Source: Rhodoblastus sp963704565 (lineage in GTDB: Bacteria; Pseudomonadota; Alphaproteobacteria; Rhizobiales; Beijerinckiaceae). Taken from it: a stretch of DNA of 64,000 nucleotides. The notes under the pieces were generated by a model. The model saw only the letters and a program-made list of their open reading frames with translations, made no database searches and was not told where the DNA came from. Shown one piece after another: positions 1 to 8,683 of this stretch (positions within the stretch are counted from its first letter, which is position 1; every line of letters starts with the position of its first letter). Location of the stretch: positions 2,356,001-2,420,000 of the forward strand of contig OY969917.1 of the NCBI GenBank assembly GCA_963704565.1, in the 5' to 3' direction. The position numbers were made by a program, and so were the translations under genes.

Positions 1-129
1 GCGCGCCTTTGACGTTTACCTTACGTCAGATTGCGCGGTCGCCGCACTGCAAGTAAAGCGCGTATGGAACATTTCCCCAACTTGCGCCGGATTTTTTTTC
101 GCGGCGGTCGGCGTCGCGATGACGGCCGC

Positions 130-3100
130 TCAAGCCTCGGCGGCGCCCTCGCCTTTCGGCCCGGCCTTGGGCCGCGCGCCGGGCCGAAGCCGCTCGCGCA
201 AGGCCTGGAAGGCGACATAGAGCGGCGGGATCGCGAATATGCCGAGCGCCGAGGCCAGGATCATGCCGCCGAACACCGGCGTGCCGACATTTTGCCGCGC
301 CAGCTGGGACGCGCCATGGGCGACGACCAGCGGATAAAGGCCGAGGATGAAAGCGAGCGAGGTCATCATCACCGGGCGGAAGCGTAATCTCGCGCCCTCG
401 CTCGCCGCTTCCAGCAGTTCGACGCCGCGCTCGCGCTGCTCCTTGGCGAATTCGACGATGAGGATGCCGTTCTTCGCCGCGAGGCCGATCAGCACCACCA
501 TGCCGATCTGGCCGTAAAGGTCGAGAGTCAGCCCCTTGAGCAGGATGAACAGGAAAGAGCCGAATACGCCGATCGACACCGAAAGCAGGACGGGAACCGG
601 AATGGTCCAGCTCTCGTAAAGCGCCACCAGGAACAGGTAAGCGAAGAGAATGGCGAAGCCGAGGATGATCGCGGTCTTGCCCTCGGCGCGCTTTTCCTGA
701 AAAGCGGTGTCGGTCCATTCGCCGGAATAGCCGGCGGGCAGGGTCTTGGCCGCGACCGCCTCCATCGCCGCCAGGGCCTGACCGGAGGAAACGCCCGCGG
801 CCGGGCCGCCCTGCACGGTGGCCGCCATGCGGTTGTTGTAGCGGATCAGCGCCGGCGGGCCGACCACGATCTTCACCTCCGCCAGGCTGCGCAGCGGGAT
901 CATCTTGCCCTCGGCGGAGCGGACATTGATCCGGTAGATGTCGTCCACGCTCTTGCGGTCGGACGCCTCCGCCTGGACCTGCACCTGCCAGGTGCGGCCG
1001 TACAGGTTCAGATTATTGACGAAATAGCCGCCGAGCGAGGCTTGCAGCGACTGGAACACGCTCGAAAGAGGGACGCCGAGAATCTGCGCCTTGTCGCGGT
1101 CTATATCGAGATAGACTGACGGGTTGGACGCCGAGAAGGTGGAAAAGACGCGATTGAGTTTGGCGTCCTGATTGGCGGCGACGGTCAGGCCGCGCAAAAC
1201 CTGCGCCAGCTCCTTCGGGTCGGAGCCGCCGGTCTCCCTGACGACATACGTAAAGCCGCCGCCGGTGCCGAGGCCGATGATCGGCGGGGGCGCGAGCACG
1301 ACCACCGAACCGCCGCCGATCCCGGCGAATTTCTGGCTGAGCCGCTTGATCAGGGCCGAAGCCGACTCGTCATGCCCCTTGCGCTGCTCGAAGGGCTTGA
1401 GCGTCACCACGATGAAGGCGGCGTTGGGCTGCGAATAGGAATCGATGAAGTTCAGGCCGACGACCGAGGTATAGTCCGCGACCGACTTTTCTTCCTTCAG
1501 GATGGTCTCCGCCTGACGCACCACCTCATTGGTGCGGTTGAGCGAGGCGCCGCCCGGCAATTGCGCGACGACGAAAAAGGCGCCCTGGTCGTCCTCCGGC
1601 AGGAAGCCGGTCGGCGTCTTGGCGGCAAGCGCCCATACGCCGAAGCTCGCCGCGCCGACCATGACGAGGCCGGTGACGGAAACCCGCACCAGTCGCGCGA
1701 CCAATGCGCCATAGCGGTCGCGCACCCAGTCGATCGAGCGCATCACCCAGCCTACGAGGCCACGCCGGGGCCCGTGGTGGCGGGTCAGCAGCACGCCGCA
1801 GAGCGCGGGCGAAAGCGTCAAGGCGTTGATCGCCGACAGCAGCATGGCGACCGAGACGGTGACCGCGAACTGGCGGAACAATTCGCCGGAAATGCCGGGG
1901 ATGAAGGCGACCGGCACGAAGACCGACATCAGGACGAGGGTGATGGCGATGATCGGCGCGGTGATTTCCGCCATGGCCTTTTTGGTGGCCTCGGCGGGCG
2001 TCATGTCGGGATTTTCCTCCATCACGCGCTCGACATTTTCGACCACGACAATGGCGTCGTCCACCACAATGCCGATGGCCAGCACCACCGCCAGCAGAGA
2101 CACCGTATTGGCCGAATAGCCGACCGCTTTCAGCGCGATGAAGGCGCCGATCAGGCTGACCGGCACGGCCAGCGTCGGGATCAGGGTGGCGCGGACGCTG
2201 CCGAGGAACAGGAAGACGACGAGCACCACGAGGACGAAGGCCTCGATCAGCGTCTTCTTCACTTCATGGATGGTGTCGGTGACAAAAGTGGTCGGGTCAT
2301 AGGTGACTTTCCAGGCGACGTCGTCCGGGAAAGTCTTCTGCAGGTCGACGATGCGCTGTTTCACGGCGGCGAGCGTGGTCAAGGCGTTGGCGCCCGGCGT
2401 CTGATAGATGGCGATGGCCGCCGCCGGCGCGCCATTCAAGAAGGTGTCGCGGTCGAGATTGGCGGCGCCCAGTTCTACACGGGCCACGTCCTTCAACCGC
2501 AGAATGGAGCCGTCGGCGGCGGTGCGGATGATGATGTTCTCGAATTCCTCGACCGAGGTCAGCCGGCCTTTGGTCTGGATATTGAGCTGGAGCTGCTGGT
2601 CGCTGCTCGCCGGGCGCGCGCCGATGCGGCCGACCGCCGCCTGGATGTTCTGGGACTGGATGGCGTTGATGATGTCGGCGGTGGTGAGGCCGAGGCCGGT
2701 CAGGCGGTCGGTATGAACCCAGGCCCGCATGGCGTAGTCCTGCGGCCCCCACAAAGTGGCGTCGCCGACGCCCGGGGTGCTCCTGATCTGGTCGAGCAGA
2801 TTGATGGTGACGAAATTGGACAGATAAAGCGGATTCTTGCTTCCCTTGGGCGAATAGACCGCGATCACGCCGAGCAGAGCCGAGGATTTCTTCTTGACCA
2901 CGACGCCCTGTTTCTGCACCTCGGGCGGCAATTGCGCCAAGGCGATCTGGACGCGGTTGTTGACATTGACCGCGTTGATGTCGGGGTTGGTTCCAAGCTC
3001 GAACGAGACCGTAAGCGTATAGCTGCCGTCGTCGCCGCTGACGCTTTTCATATAGATCGCCTTGTCCACGCCGACGACCTGGGCCTCGATCGGCTGGGCG

Positions 3101-3285
3101 ACGGTGGATTCGACCACCTTGGCGCCGGCGCCGGGATAGAAGGTCGTCACCGAGACCTGCGGCGGCACGATGTCGGGATATTGCGCCAGCGGGATCGACA
3201 GCAGCGCCAGCAGGCCGGCGATGGTGGTGACGATGGCGATGACGATCGCAAGGCGCGGCCGATCGACGAAAACCGCGGAAATCAT
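130..3285 (-). CDS. RND (HAE1 family) multidrug efflux inner-membrane permease
   Basis: Proton-driven inner-membrane pump of a tripartite efflux system, taking amphiphilic drugs or other toxic compounds from membrane and periplasm. The protein is about 1051 residues, the usual AcrB/MexB length, and starts MISAVFVDRPRLA followed by the first membrane helix. The TM4 proton-relay pair is visible in GIVVDDAIVVVENV near residue 405, and the GxxxG-rich C-terminal helix bundle is intact. I chose the ATG at 3285, not the longer frame, because it begins four bases after the adaptor gene stops and gives the standard family N-terminus. It forms an operon with the upstream adaptor gene. No outer-membrane factor or TetR regulator is visible here, so the substrate cannot be inferred. 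Confidence 0.95.
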   Translation of the reverse strand: MISAVFVDRPRLAIVIAIVTTIAGLLALLSIPLAQYPDIVPPQVSVTTFYPGAGAKVVESTVAQPIEAQVVGVDKAIYMKSVSGDDGSYTLTVSFELGTNPDINAVNVNNRVQIALAQLPPEVQKQGVVVKKKSSALLGVIAVYSPKGSKNPLYLSNFVTINLLDQIRSTPGVGDATLWGPQDYAMRAWVHTDRLTGLGLTTADIINAIQSQNIQAAVGRIGARPASSDQQLQLNIQTKGRLTSVEEFENIIIRTAADGSILRLKDVARVELGAANLDRDTFLNGAPAAAIAIYQTPGANALTTLAAVKQRIVDLQKTFPDDVAWKVTYDPTTFVTDTIHEVKKTLIEAFVLVVLVVFLFLGSVRATLIPTLAVPVSLIGAFIALKAVGYSANTVSLLAVVLAIGIVVDDAIVVVENVERVMEENPDMTPAEATKKAMAEITAPIIAITLVLMSVFVPVAFIPGISGELFRQFAVTVSVAMLLSAINALTLSPALCGVLLTRHHGPRRGLVGWVMRSIDWVRDRYGALVARLVRVSVTGLVMVGAASFGVWALAAKTPTGFLPEDDQGAFFVVAQLPGGASLNRTNEVVRQAETILKEEKSVADYTSVVGLNFIDSYSQPNAAFIVVTLKPFEQRKGHDESASALIKRLSQKFAGIGGGSVVVLAPPPIIGLGTGGGFTYVVRETGGSDPKELAQVLRGLTVAANQDAKLNRVFSTFSASNPSVYLDIDRDKAQILGVPLSSVFQSLQASLGGYFVNNLNLYGRTWQVQVQAEASDRKSVDDIYRINVRSAEGKMIPLRSLAEVKIVVGPPALIRYNNRMAATVQGGPAAGVSSGQALAAMEAVAAKTLPAGYSGEWTDTAFQEKRAEGKTAIILGFAILFAYLFLVALYESWTIPVPVLLSVSIGVFGSFLFILLKGLTLDLYGQIGMVVLIGLAAKNGILIVEFAKEQRERGVELLEAASEGARLRFRPVMMTSLAFILGLYPLVVAHGASQLARQNVGTPVFGGMILASALGIFAIPPLYVAFQALRERLRPGARPKAGPKGEGAAEA

Positions 3286-3289
3286 GCGA

Positions 3290-4405
3290 TCAGCTCCGGC
3301 TCTGGACAGGCGAGGCGGCGACCGGCGCGCCCGGGCGGACATTGGTCAGACCTTGGACGATGATCATGTCGCCGGGAGAGAGGCCGCTTTGGACCACGAC
3401 ATCGGCGCCGCTCTCGGCGCCGGTCTTGATCCGCCGCATCACCGCCTTGCCGTCCTCGACGACGAAGACATAGACCCCGTCCTTGTCGGCGAGCAGCGCC
3501 GACTGCGGCGCGACCACGGCGCTTTTCGGCTGGTCGCTCGCCAGCTTGACCCGCACGAGCTGTCCGTCGCGCAATACCCCGTCCGGATTGGGGAAGACCG
3601 CGCGCAGCGCGATGGTGTCGGTGGCGCGATCGACCTTCACGTCCACGAAATTGATCTTGCCGGCCGGGCCATAAGTCGAGCCGTCCGGGAAGATCAGCGT
3701 CGCGCCGACATTGTCCAATTTTTCCTTGGCGTCGCCGGTCACCCGCAGGAATTCGCGCTGGCTGATCGGGAAAGTCACATAGATCGGGTCTTCGCTGACG
3801 ATGGTGGCGAGTGCGCCGCTGTCGGGGCCGACGACATTGCCGGCGGTGACATTGGTCAGCCCGATGCGGCCGTCGATCGGCGCGGTAATCGACGTATAGC
3901 CGAAATTGATATTGGCGGTTTCCAGATTGGCGCGGGCGCTGAGCACGCCGCCGCCGGCCTCCTTGTCGGACGCCGCCGCCTGATCGCGCTGGACCGCCGT
4001 GCCCGCCTGTTTGGCGTAGAGTTCCGAGGCGCGCTGGAGCTGGATCGCCGCCAGGGTCTTCGAGGCCTCGGCGCGGGCGAGCGCGCCTTGCGCCTGGTCC
4101 ACGGCGGCCTTGAACTGCTCGGGCTCGATCTCATAGAGCGGATCGCCGACCTTGACCGCCTGACCTTCCTTGAATTTGACTGCCTGAAGAAAGCCTTTCA
4201 CCCGCGCTTGAATGACCACCTTTTGAATCGCATCCACACGGCCGACAAATTCGGCGCCCTTGGTCACTTCCCTCTTTTCCGCCGGAACGACGCCGACCCG
4301 GACCGGCGTCTGCGCCAGCGCCGTGGCGGAGAAAGCAAAGAGAAGGGCGAAGGCGCCGCCCCTGGCGGCGGAGGAAATGTTCGGGAAGCTGGAGCGGGCG
4401 GCCAT
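3290..4405 (-). CDS. RND efflux periplasmic adaptor (membrane fusion protein)
   Basis: Periplasmic adaptor linking the RND pump to an outer-membrane channel. The 371-residue protein opens with an export signal ending near ATALAQ and has no lipobox cysteine, so it is anchored by its N-terminus or soluble. A barrel-sandwich (lipoyl-like) half-motif with GQAVKVGDPLYEIEP lies near residues 75-90, followed by an alpha-helical hairpin rich in Ala/Gln and then the second lipoyl half at APIDGRIGLTNVTAG. It is the first gene of the two-gene operon and its stop precedes the pump start by four bases. Length and domain order match the AcrA/MexA family. Confidence 0.93.
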   Translation of the reverse strand: MAARSSFPNISSAARGGAFALLFAFSATALAQTPVRVGVVPAEKREVTKGAEFVGRVDAIQKVVIQARVKGFLQAVKFKEGQAVKVGDPLYEIEPEQFKAAVDQAQGALARAEASKTLAAIQLQRASELYAKQAGTAVQRDQAAASDKEAGGGVLSARANLETANINFGYTSITAPIDGRIGLTNVTAGNVVGPDSGALATIVSEDPIYVTFPISQREFLRVTGDAKEKLDNVGATLIFPDGSTYGPAGKINFVDVKVDRATDTIALRAVFPNPDGVLRDGQLVRVKLASDQPKSAVVAPQSALLADKDGVYVFVVEDGKAVMRRIKTGAESGADVVVQSGLSPGDMIIVQGLTNVRPGAPVAASPVQSRS

Positions 4406-4654
4406 GGACCTCTTCCTTCGTCAAAATCCAGCCGCGCCCCGGCGAGCGGCGTTTCGGCGTCCGGGCAGTAAAGCCTGACCGTCGATCAATCATCTTTACG
4501 AAATTGCGTCAGCGGACGCTCGATGGGGTTGACCGTGACCCAGGTCATCGATCCTATTGATAGGCCGGAACCTCTGCTGCCGGCAAGCGCCGTGTTCAGG
4601 CTTGCGCGCGAAAATGAAGCGGCGCCGTGGCCCGGCGGCGCGGGAGAACTGAAA

Positions 4655-5131
4655 ATGACCGATAAGAACAGATCGAGCCTCGATAATCTTTCCGACGACG
4701 ACATTTTCATGTCGGTCAAGGCATTGAAGTCCTATGTCACCGAAATCGAAATGGCCAAGGCGAAACAATCGCTGGAGGCGCAAAGCCGCGCCGACAGGGC
4801 CAAGCAGGAATTGATCGAGCAGCTGAAATCCGACGCGCCGATCAGCGCCGAGCGGCTCCGCGCCTTCACTTTGCGGGTCAAGGCGGCGGCGGAAGCTGGT
4901 CAGACCGAGTTGCTCATGGGCCGTTTCCCCTGCGAAATGTGCACGGACCGCGGCCGGGCGATCAATCAGTCCGAACCGGGATGGCCAGAGACTTTGACCG
5001 GGCTGCCCCGGCAAGCTTATCTGACCTGGAAGGCAAAGCTGCAGCCGCTGGGCTATCAGCTCAAGGCGATGATCATCGACTGGCCGGAAGGCGCGCCCGG
5101 CGATGTCGGACTTTACCTTTCGTGGCAATGA
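4655..5131 (+). CDS. hypothetical protein, about 158 residues
   Basis: Unrecognised soluble protein. The start is placed at the ATG at 4655 (MTDKNRSS) because a GGGAGAA ribosome-binding sequence sits just upstream; a longer frame from 4523 has no such site. Residues 15-60 look like a charged, probably helical segment (SLEAQSRADRAKQELIEQL). The second half has a CxxC-like pair in PCEMCTDRGRAIN and a tryptophan-rich tail ending GDVGLYLSWQ. There is no signal peptide or membrane helix. It is transcribed away from the efflux operon and converges on the porin gene. Function unknown. Confidence 0.7.
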   Translation: MTDKNRSSLDNLSDDDIFMSVKALKSYVTEIEMAKAKQSLEAQSRADRAKQELIEQLKSDAPISAERLRAFTLRVKAAAEAGQTELLMGRFPCEMCTDRGRAINQSEPGWPETLTGLPRQAYLTWKAKLQPLGYQLKAMIIDWPEGAPGDVGLYLSWQ

Positions 5132-5166
5132 GGCGAGGGCGGCAATTCTTGCGCAAACCAATGAAA

Positions 5167-5190
5167 ACGCCCGGCGCGGAGCGCCGGGCG
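5167..5190 (-). terminator. intrinsic terminator of the porin gene
   Basis: A perfect 10-bp stem (5168-5177 with 5181-5190) and a three-base loop, followed on the minus strand by TTTTC. It lies 43 bases past the stop of the minus-strand porin gene. Confidence 0.8.
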
Positions 5191-5233
5191 TCGAGTTCAG
5201 TCAGGCCGGGGCGGGCGACCCGCCCCGAACCGA

Positions 5234-6223
5234 TTACTTGATGTTGGCGCTGGTCAGATCGAAGGACAGCGTCGCGACGAAGCGATCGTCGGCATAGTTC
5301 GAGGTCGCGGGATAGCCGATCGCGGTATTGCCGCCGCTGGGAATGCCGGTCAGCTCAAAGGCCTGCGTCTTGCTCAGGTTGGTGCCATAGTAGCGCAGGT
5401 CAAGGGTGACGAACTTCCAGGTATAGGAAACACCGACATTCCAATAAGCATAGGACGGCAGATTTCCGTTATCGGCGATGCCAAAGGCGTTGCAGCCAAT
5501 ATAGCAATATCCGGCTCCGTTATTGCCAAGATAAACCGAATCGACCTTGCCGAGCCATTGATAGCCGAGTTCGCCAGACAACGAGAACGCCGACAGGTTG
5601 CCCGGGCCGGTGAGCTTGAAGGTGCCGGACAGATATTCGTCGGAAGCGCCGGTGCCGAGATAGCTCGGGGAGGCGAAGAAGTTCGCGCCGAGCGTCAACG
5701 TGTCGTTAACCGTATAGGTCGGCTTGATGTAACCTTCGAAGAAGGTCGGATTACGCGGCGAGAGGCCGATTGGATAGAAGGTGTTGGAAATCAGGCTGTA
5801 AACCAAGTTGGTGCCTGTCGGCGCGTCCGGATAGCCATAGACGATGCCACCGATGTCGAAAGCGAATTTGTCGAATGTGCCACGGACGCCGGCGTCGCCG
5901 TCCCACTCAGCCGCCGGCGAACCGACCGGGAAATAGTTCGGCGAGAACTTGATGCTTTCGGCCGAGGTGCCGGCATAGAGCTGCCAGTTCGAATTGATGT
6001 TGTAGCGCAGTTCGGCGCGGCCCCAGACGCTCGGCTGGTGGTTGGACTGGGTGATGCCGCGGAAGAGATAGTCGCTGGTCAGCGTGGCGCCGACGTCGAA
6101 ATCCCAGGGGCTGGCGACGACCGGAGCGGCCGGGGCTTCCTTGGTGGTCGGCAGGTCGGCGGCGAAGGCGGCGCCAGCGGAAGCCGCGAGGGCGGAGGCC
6201 GCAATCAGGGAGAGAAGTTTCAT
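5234..6223 (-). CDS. TorF-family putative outer-membrane porin
   Basis: Outer-membrane beta-barrel protein of 329 residues. The N-terminal signal peptide (MKLLSLIAASALAASAGAAFA) is followed by a short Pro/Ala linker and then the family-typical start of the barrel, DFDVGATLTSDYLFRGITQS. Alternating aromatic strands such as YWNVGVSYTWKFVTLDLRYYG run to the C-terminus. The pattern matches the family often annotated Gcw_chp/TorF. It lies just beyond glnK-amtB on the same strand but has its own long upstream region and terminator, so it is probably a separate unit. A role in nitrogen or small-solute uptake is inferred only from location. Confidence 0.85.
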   Translation of the reverse strand: MKLLSLIAASALAASAGAAFAADLPTTKEAPAAPVVASPWDFDVGATLTSDYLFRGITQSNHQPSVWGRAELRYNINSNWQLYAGTSAESIKFSPNYFPVGSPAAEWDGDAGVRGTFDKFAFDIGGIVYGYPDAPTGTNLVYSLISNTFYPIGLSPRNPTFFEGYIKPTYTVNDTLTLGANFFASPSYLGTGASDEYLSGTFKLTGPGNLSAFSLSGELGYQWLGKVDSVYLGNNGAGYCYIGCNAFGIADNGNLPSYAYWNVGVSYTWKFVTLDLRYYGTNLSKTQAFELTGIPSGGNTAIGYPATSNYADDRFVATLSFDLTSANIK

Positions 6224-6343
6224 GATTTGCTCCAGGTGAACGAAACTTGATGATTGGAAATTGCCAGCATTCGGCCGGAATTCTCAAGGACAAGAACTTT
6301 GCACCTGCTTGTTATGTGTGCAGCTAGCGCATCTTTTATGCAA

Positions 6344-6362
6344 TTTTGGCCGTCGGCCAAAA
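6344..6362. promoter_or_regulatory. palindrome upstream of the porin gene
   Basis: Perfect inverted repeat TTTTGGCC-GTC-GGCCAAAA, centred 130 bases before the porin start codon. Symmetry and placement suggest an operator. The binding protein is unknown. Confidence 0.45.
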
Positions 6363-6488
6363 CTTTGAAAACGCGTGTGGCATTTATGTAACAAAAGGCA
6401 GGCTATCCCGCCGTGCAATGATCTGACGCCATCGGCTTTTTCCATGCCCGCGCGCCAGCCCTATCGGTGCGCCTCCCCCGAATCATAA

Positions 6489-6523
6489 GAACGGCGGGGC
6501 TGTGGGCCCCGCCGTTCCTTTTT
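6489..6523. terminator. hairpin downstream of amtB, U-tract on the plus strand
   Basis: A 12-bp perfect stem (6489-6500 with 6506-6517) lies 21-56 bases beyond the amtB stop. The T-run (6519-6523) is on the plus strand, whereas amtB runs on the minus strand, where the hairpin is followed only by TTATGATTC. It probably ends amtB transcription but would work better for plus-strand RNA. Confidence 0.65.
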
Positions 6524-6544
6524 ACCAAGCCGTGGGAGGTTGGC

Positions 6545-8026
6545 TCAGTAGTTGTAGGCGCGCTCGCCGTGATCCGCGATGTCGAGACCCTCGCGCTCCT
6601 CGTCCGGAGTCGGACGCAGGCCGATGACCAGATCGACGACCTTGTAGAGGATCGCCGAGCCGATGCCCGACCAGGCGAGGGTCAGGCCGACGTTCTTGGC
6701 CTGGATCCAGACCTGACCGAGCATGTCATAGGTTCCGGCGTTGTTGTGGGCGAAATTGGTGTAGTCGGTGATGCCAACGCCGCCGAGATAGGGGGCCACC
6801 AGAATGCCGGTGCCGATGGCGCCGGTGATGCCGCCGATGCAGTGGACGCCGAACACGTCGAGCGCGTCGTCATAGCCGAACTTGTTCTTCACCACCGAGA
6901 CGAAGAACCAGCAGATCGGCGAGACCACGAGGCCGAGCACGACAGAACCCATCGGGCCGGCGAAGCCGGAGGCCGGGGTCACCGCGACCAGGCCGGCGAC
7001 CGCGCCCGAAATCATGCCGAGCAGCGAGGGCTTGCCCTTGAACAGCCATTCGGTGAACAGCCAGGACAGGGCCGCGGCGGCGGTGGCGACCATGGTGTTG
7101 ACGAAGGCGAGCGCCGTGGTTCCGTTCGACTCGAGGTTGGAGCCGGCGTTGAAGCCGAACCAGCCGACCCACAGCAGCGAGGCGCCGATCATGGACATGG
7201 TCAGCGAATGCGGAGCGAAGCTTTCCTTGCCATAGCCAACGCGCTTGCCGATGATCAGCGCGCCGACGAGGCCCGCGATACCGGCGTTGATATGCACGAC
7301 GGTGCCGCCGGCGAAGTCGAGCGCGCCCCACTGGAAGCCGAGGCCGGCGTCGGCGTTGACCGCGTCGAGCTTGGCCTGCGCCGCCTGCTTGGCCGCGTCG
7401 GTGGTCGCCGCCGCAAGCGCCTTGGCCGCGTCGCCGATCGCGTCAGGACCGGCCCAGTACCAGACGATATGAGCGATCGGGAAATAGATGAAGGTCACCC
7501 ACAGCAGCATGAACAGCATCATGGCCGAGAACTTGATGCGCTCGGCGAAGGCGCCGATGATCAGGGCCGGGGTGATCATGGCGAAGGTCATCTGGAAGAC
7601 CATATAGGCGTATTCCGGAATGACCACGCCGTTCGAGAAGGTCGGCGCCGTCGAATTGGCGTCCATGCCCCTCAGGAACAGGCGCGAGCCGCCGCCGAAG
7701 AAGGCGTTGGCGATGTCGCCGTGGGTAAAGGCCTCCGAATAGCCGTAGATGACCCAGACCACGCCGACCATCGCGACGATGGCGAAGACCTGGGTGAGGA
7801 CGGACAGCATGTTCTTGGTGCGCACCAGGCCGCCGTAGAACAGCGCGAGGCCCGGAATGGACATCATCAGAACCAGGGCGCTCGAGGTGAGCATCCAGGC
7901 GGTGTCGCCCTTGTTGGGGACGGGCGCGGCGGTGTCCGCGAAGGCGGCGCCGGCGCTCAGCGCCAGCCCGGCCAGCGCGAGGCCGAGCGTCTTAAGCCCG
8001 GATCGGCGGGAGGGTAAGGAATGCAT
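6545..8026 (-). CDS. amtB: ammonium transporter
   Basis: Inner-membrane trimeric ammonium/ammonia channel, 493 residues. A cleavable signal-like segment (LALAGLALSAGAAFA) precedes the Amt domain, which starts DTAWMLTSSALVLMMSIPGLALFYGGLVR, the family signature. Later helices carry FGVHCIGGITGAIGTG, which contains one of the pore histidines, and VHINAGIAGLVGALIIGKR. A ribosome-binding AGGAG lies seven bases before the ATG at 8026. It follows glnK by 26 bases in the classic glnK-amtB operon, in which GlnK blocks the channel when nitrogen is sufficient. Expression is probably driven by the sigma-54-like promoter ahead of glnK. Confidence 0.96.
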   Translation of the reverse strand: MHSLPSRRSGLKTLGLALAGLALSAGAAFADTAAPVPNKGDTAWMLTSSALVLMMSIPGLALFYGGLVRTKNMLSVLTQVFAIVAMVGVVWVIYGYSEAFTHGDIANAFFGGGSRLFLRGMDANSTAPTFSNGVVIPEYAYMVFQMTFAMITPALIIGAFAERIKFSAMMLFMLLWVTFIYFPIAHIVWYWAGPDAIGDAAKALAAATTDAAKQAAQAKLDAVNADAGLGFQWGALDFAGGTVVHINAGIAGLVGALIIGKRVGYGKESFAPHSLTMSMIGASLLWVGWFGFNAGSNLESNGTTALAFVNTMVATAAAALSWLFTEWLFKGKPSLLGMISGAVAGLVAVTPASGFAGPMGSVVLGLVVSPICWFFVSVVKNKFGYDDALDVFGVHCIGGITGAIGTGILVAPYLGGVGITDYTNFAHNNAGTYDMLGQVWIQAKNVGLTLAWSGIGSAILYKVVDLVIGLRPTPDEEREGLDIADHGERAYNY

Positions 8027-8052
8027 TATCTACTCCTGATCGAGAGGTGAAG

Positions 8053-8391
8053 TCAGAGCGCGTCGGCGTCGCGTTCGCCGGTGCGGATGCGGATTGTCTG
8101 TTCCAGCGGGCTGACGAAGATCTTGCCGTCGCCGATCTGGCCGGTGCGCGCGGCGCCCGAAATGGCGGCGACCGTCTTGTCGACAAACTCGGCGGCGATC
8201 GCCACCTCGATCTTCAGCTTCGGCAGAAAGCTCACGGCGTATTCCGCGCCGCGATAAATCTCCGTATGGCCCTTCTGGCGGCCATAGCCCTTCACTTCCG
8301 TCACCGTCAGGCCGTGCACGCCGATCGCGTTCAACGCGTCGCGCACCTCGTCCAGCTTGAACGGCTTGATGATAGCCATCACGATTTTCAT
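8053..8391 (-). CDS. glnK: nitrogen regulatory protein P-II
   Basis: Trimeric signal protein of 112 residues that senses ATP/ADP and 2-oxoglutarate and regulates AmtB and nitrogen-control enzymes. The start is MKIVMAIIKPFKLDEVRDAL at 8391; an upstream in-frame ATG would add a non-conserved tail. The T-loop GYGRQKGHTEIYRGAEY is intact and ends with the conserved tyrosine that GlnD uridylylates. The C-terminal signature GDGKIFVSPLEQTIRIRTGE is also present. It is first in the operon with amtB. A sigma-54-like promoter lies about 80 bases upstream. Confidence 0.96.
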   Translation of the reverse strand: MKIVMAIIKPFKLDEVRDALNAIGVHGLTVTEVKGYGRQKGHTEIYRGAEYAVSFLPKLKIEVAIAAEFVDKTVAAISGAARTGQIGDGKIFVSPLEQTIRIRTGERDADAL

Positions 8392-8473
8392 CCGAGGTTC
8401 CCCAGTTTCCGTGTCGGACGACGCGGCCGCTTCGGAATGTGCCGACAGCGCCGCGTCCGCCGACATCGGTTAA

Positions 8474-8488
8474 ACAAGGACCGTGCCA
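8474..8488 (-). promoter_or_regulatory. sigma-54-like promoter of glnK-amtB
   Basis: On the minus strand this reads TGGCACG-GTCC-TTGT. The -24 element is a perfect match, the four-base spacer is exact, and the -12 element has T in place of C. It lies upstream of glnK, whose family is commonly NtrC/sigma-54 controlled. The implied start point is near 8462, giving an untranslated leader of roughly 70 bases. Confidence 0.6.
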
Positions 8489-8683
8489 ACATGCCCGGGA
8501 CAGGAATTCCTTGCAGAAATTGGCAAGGCTGAAGCTGGATTTCGCGAAAACTGATGAAAAACTGAGCAGTCCGCTTAATTCTTGGCGTCAGAGCGCGCCA
8601 AAACTGGCGGAAGAGCGGCGAAAATGCGCCGCGCTTTTGCGCCGGCGCGAGAGCGTGTAGACATTTCAGTGGGAGGATGAAGC

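Larger units (their letters stand above)
6224..6544. other. intergenic region upstream of the porin gene
   Basis: No gene seen. It contains the presumed porin promoter region with a perfect 8-bp inverted repeat (6344-6362), an AT-rich stretch near 6300-6400, and the hairpin at 6489-6523 next to the amtB stop. Confidence 0.6.

Noticed and set aside
1372..3363. Long plus-strand frame opposite the RND pump
   Set aside because: Charged, repetitive Arg/Asp/His-rich translation typical of antisense frames in GC-rich genes; the pump is an unmistakable family member.
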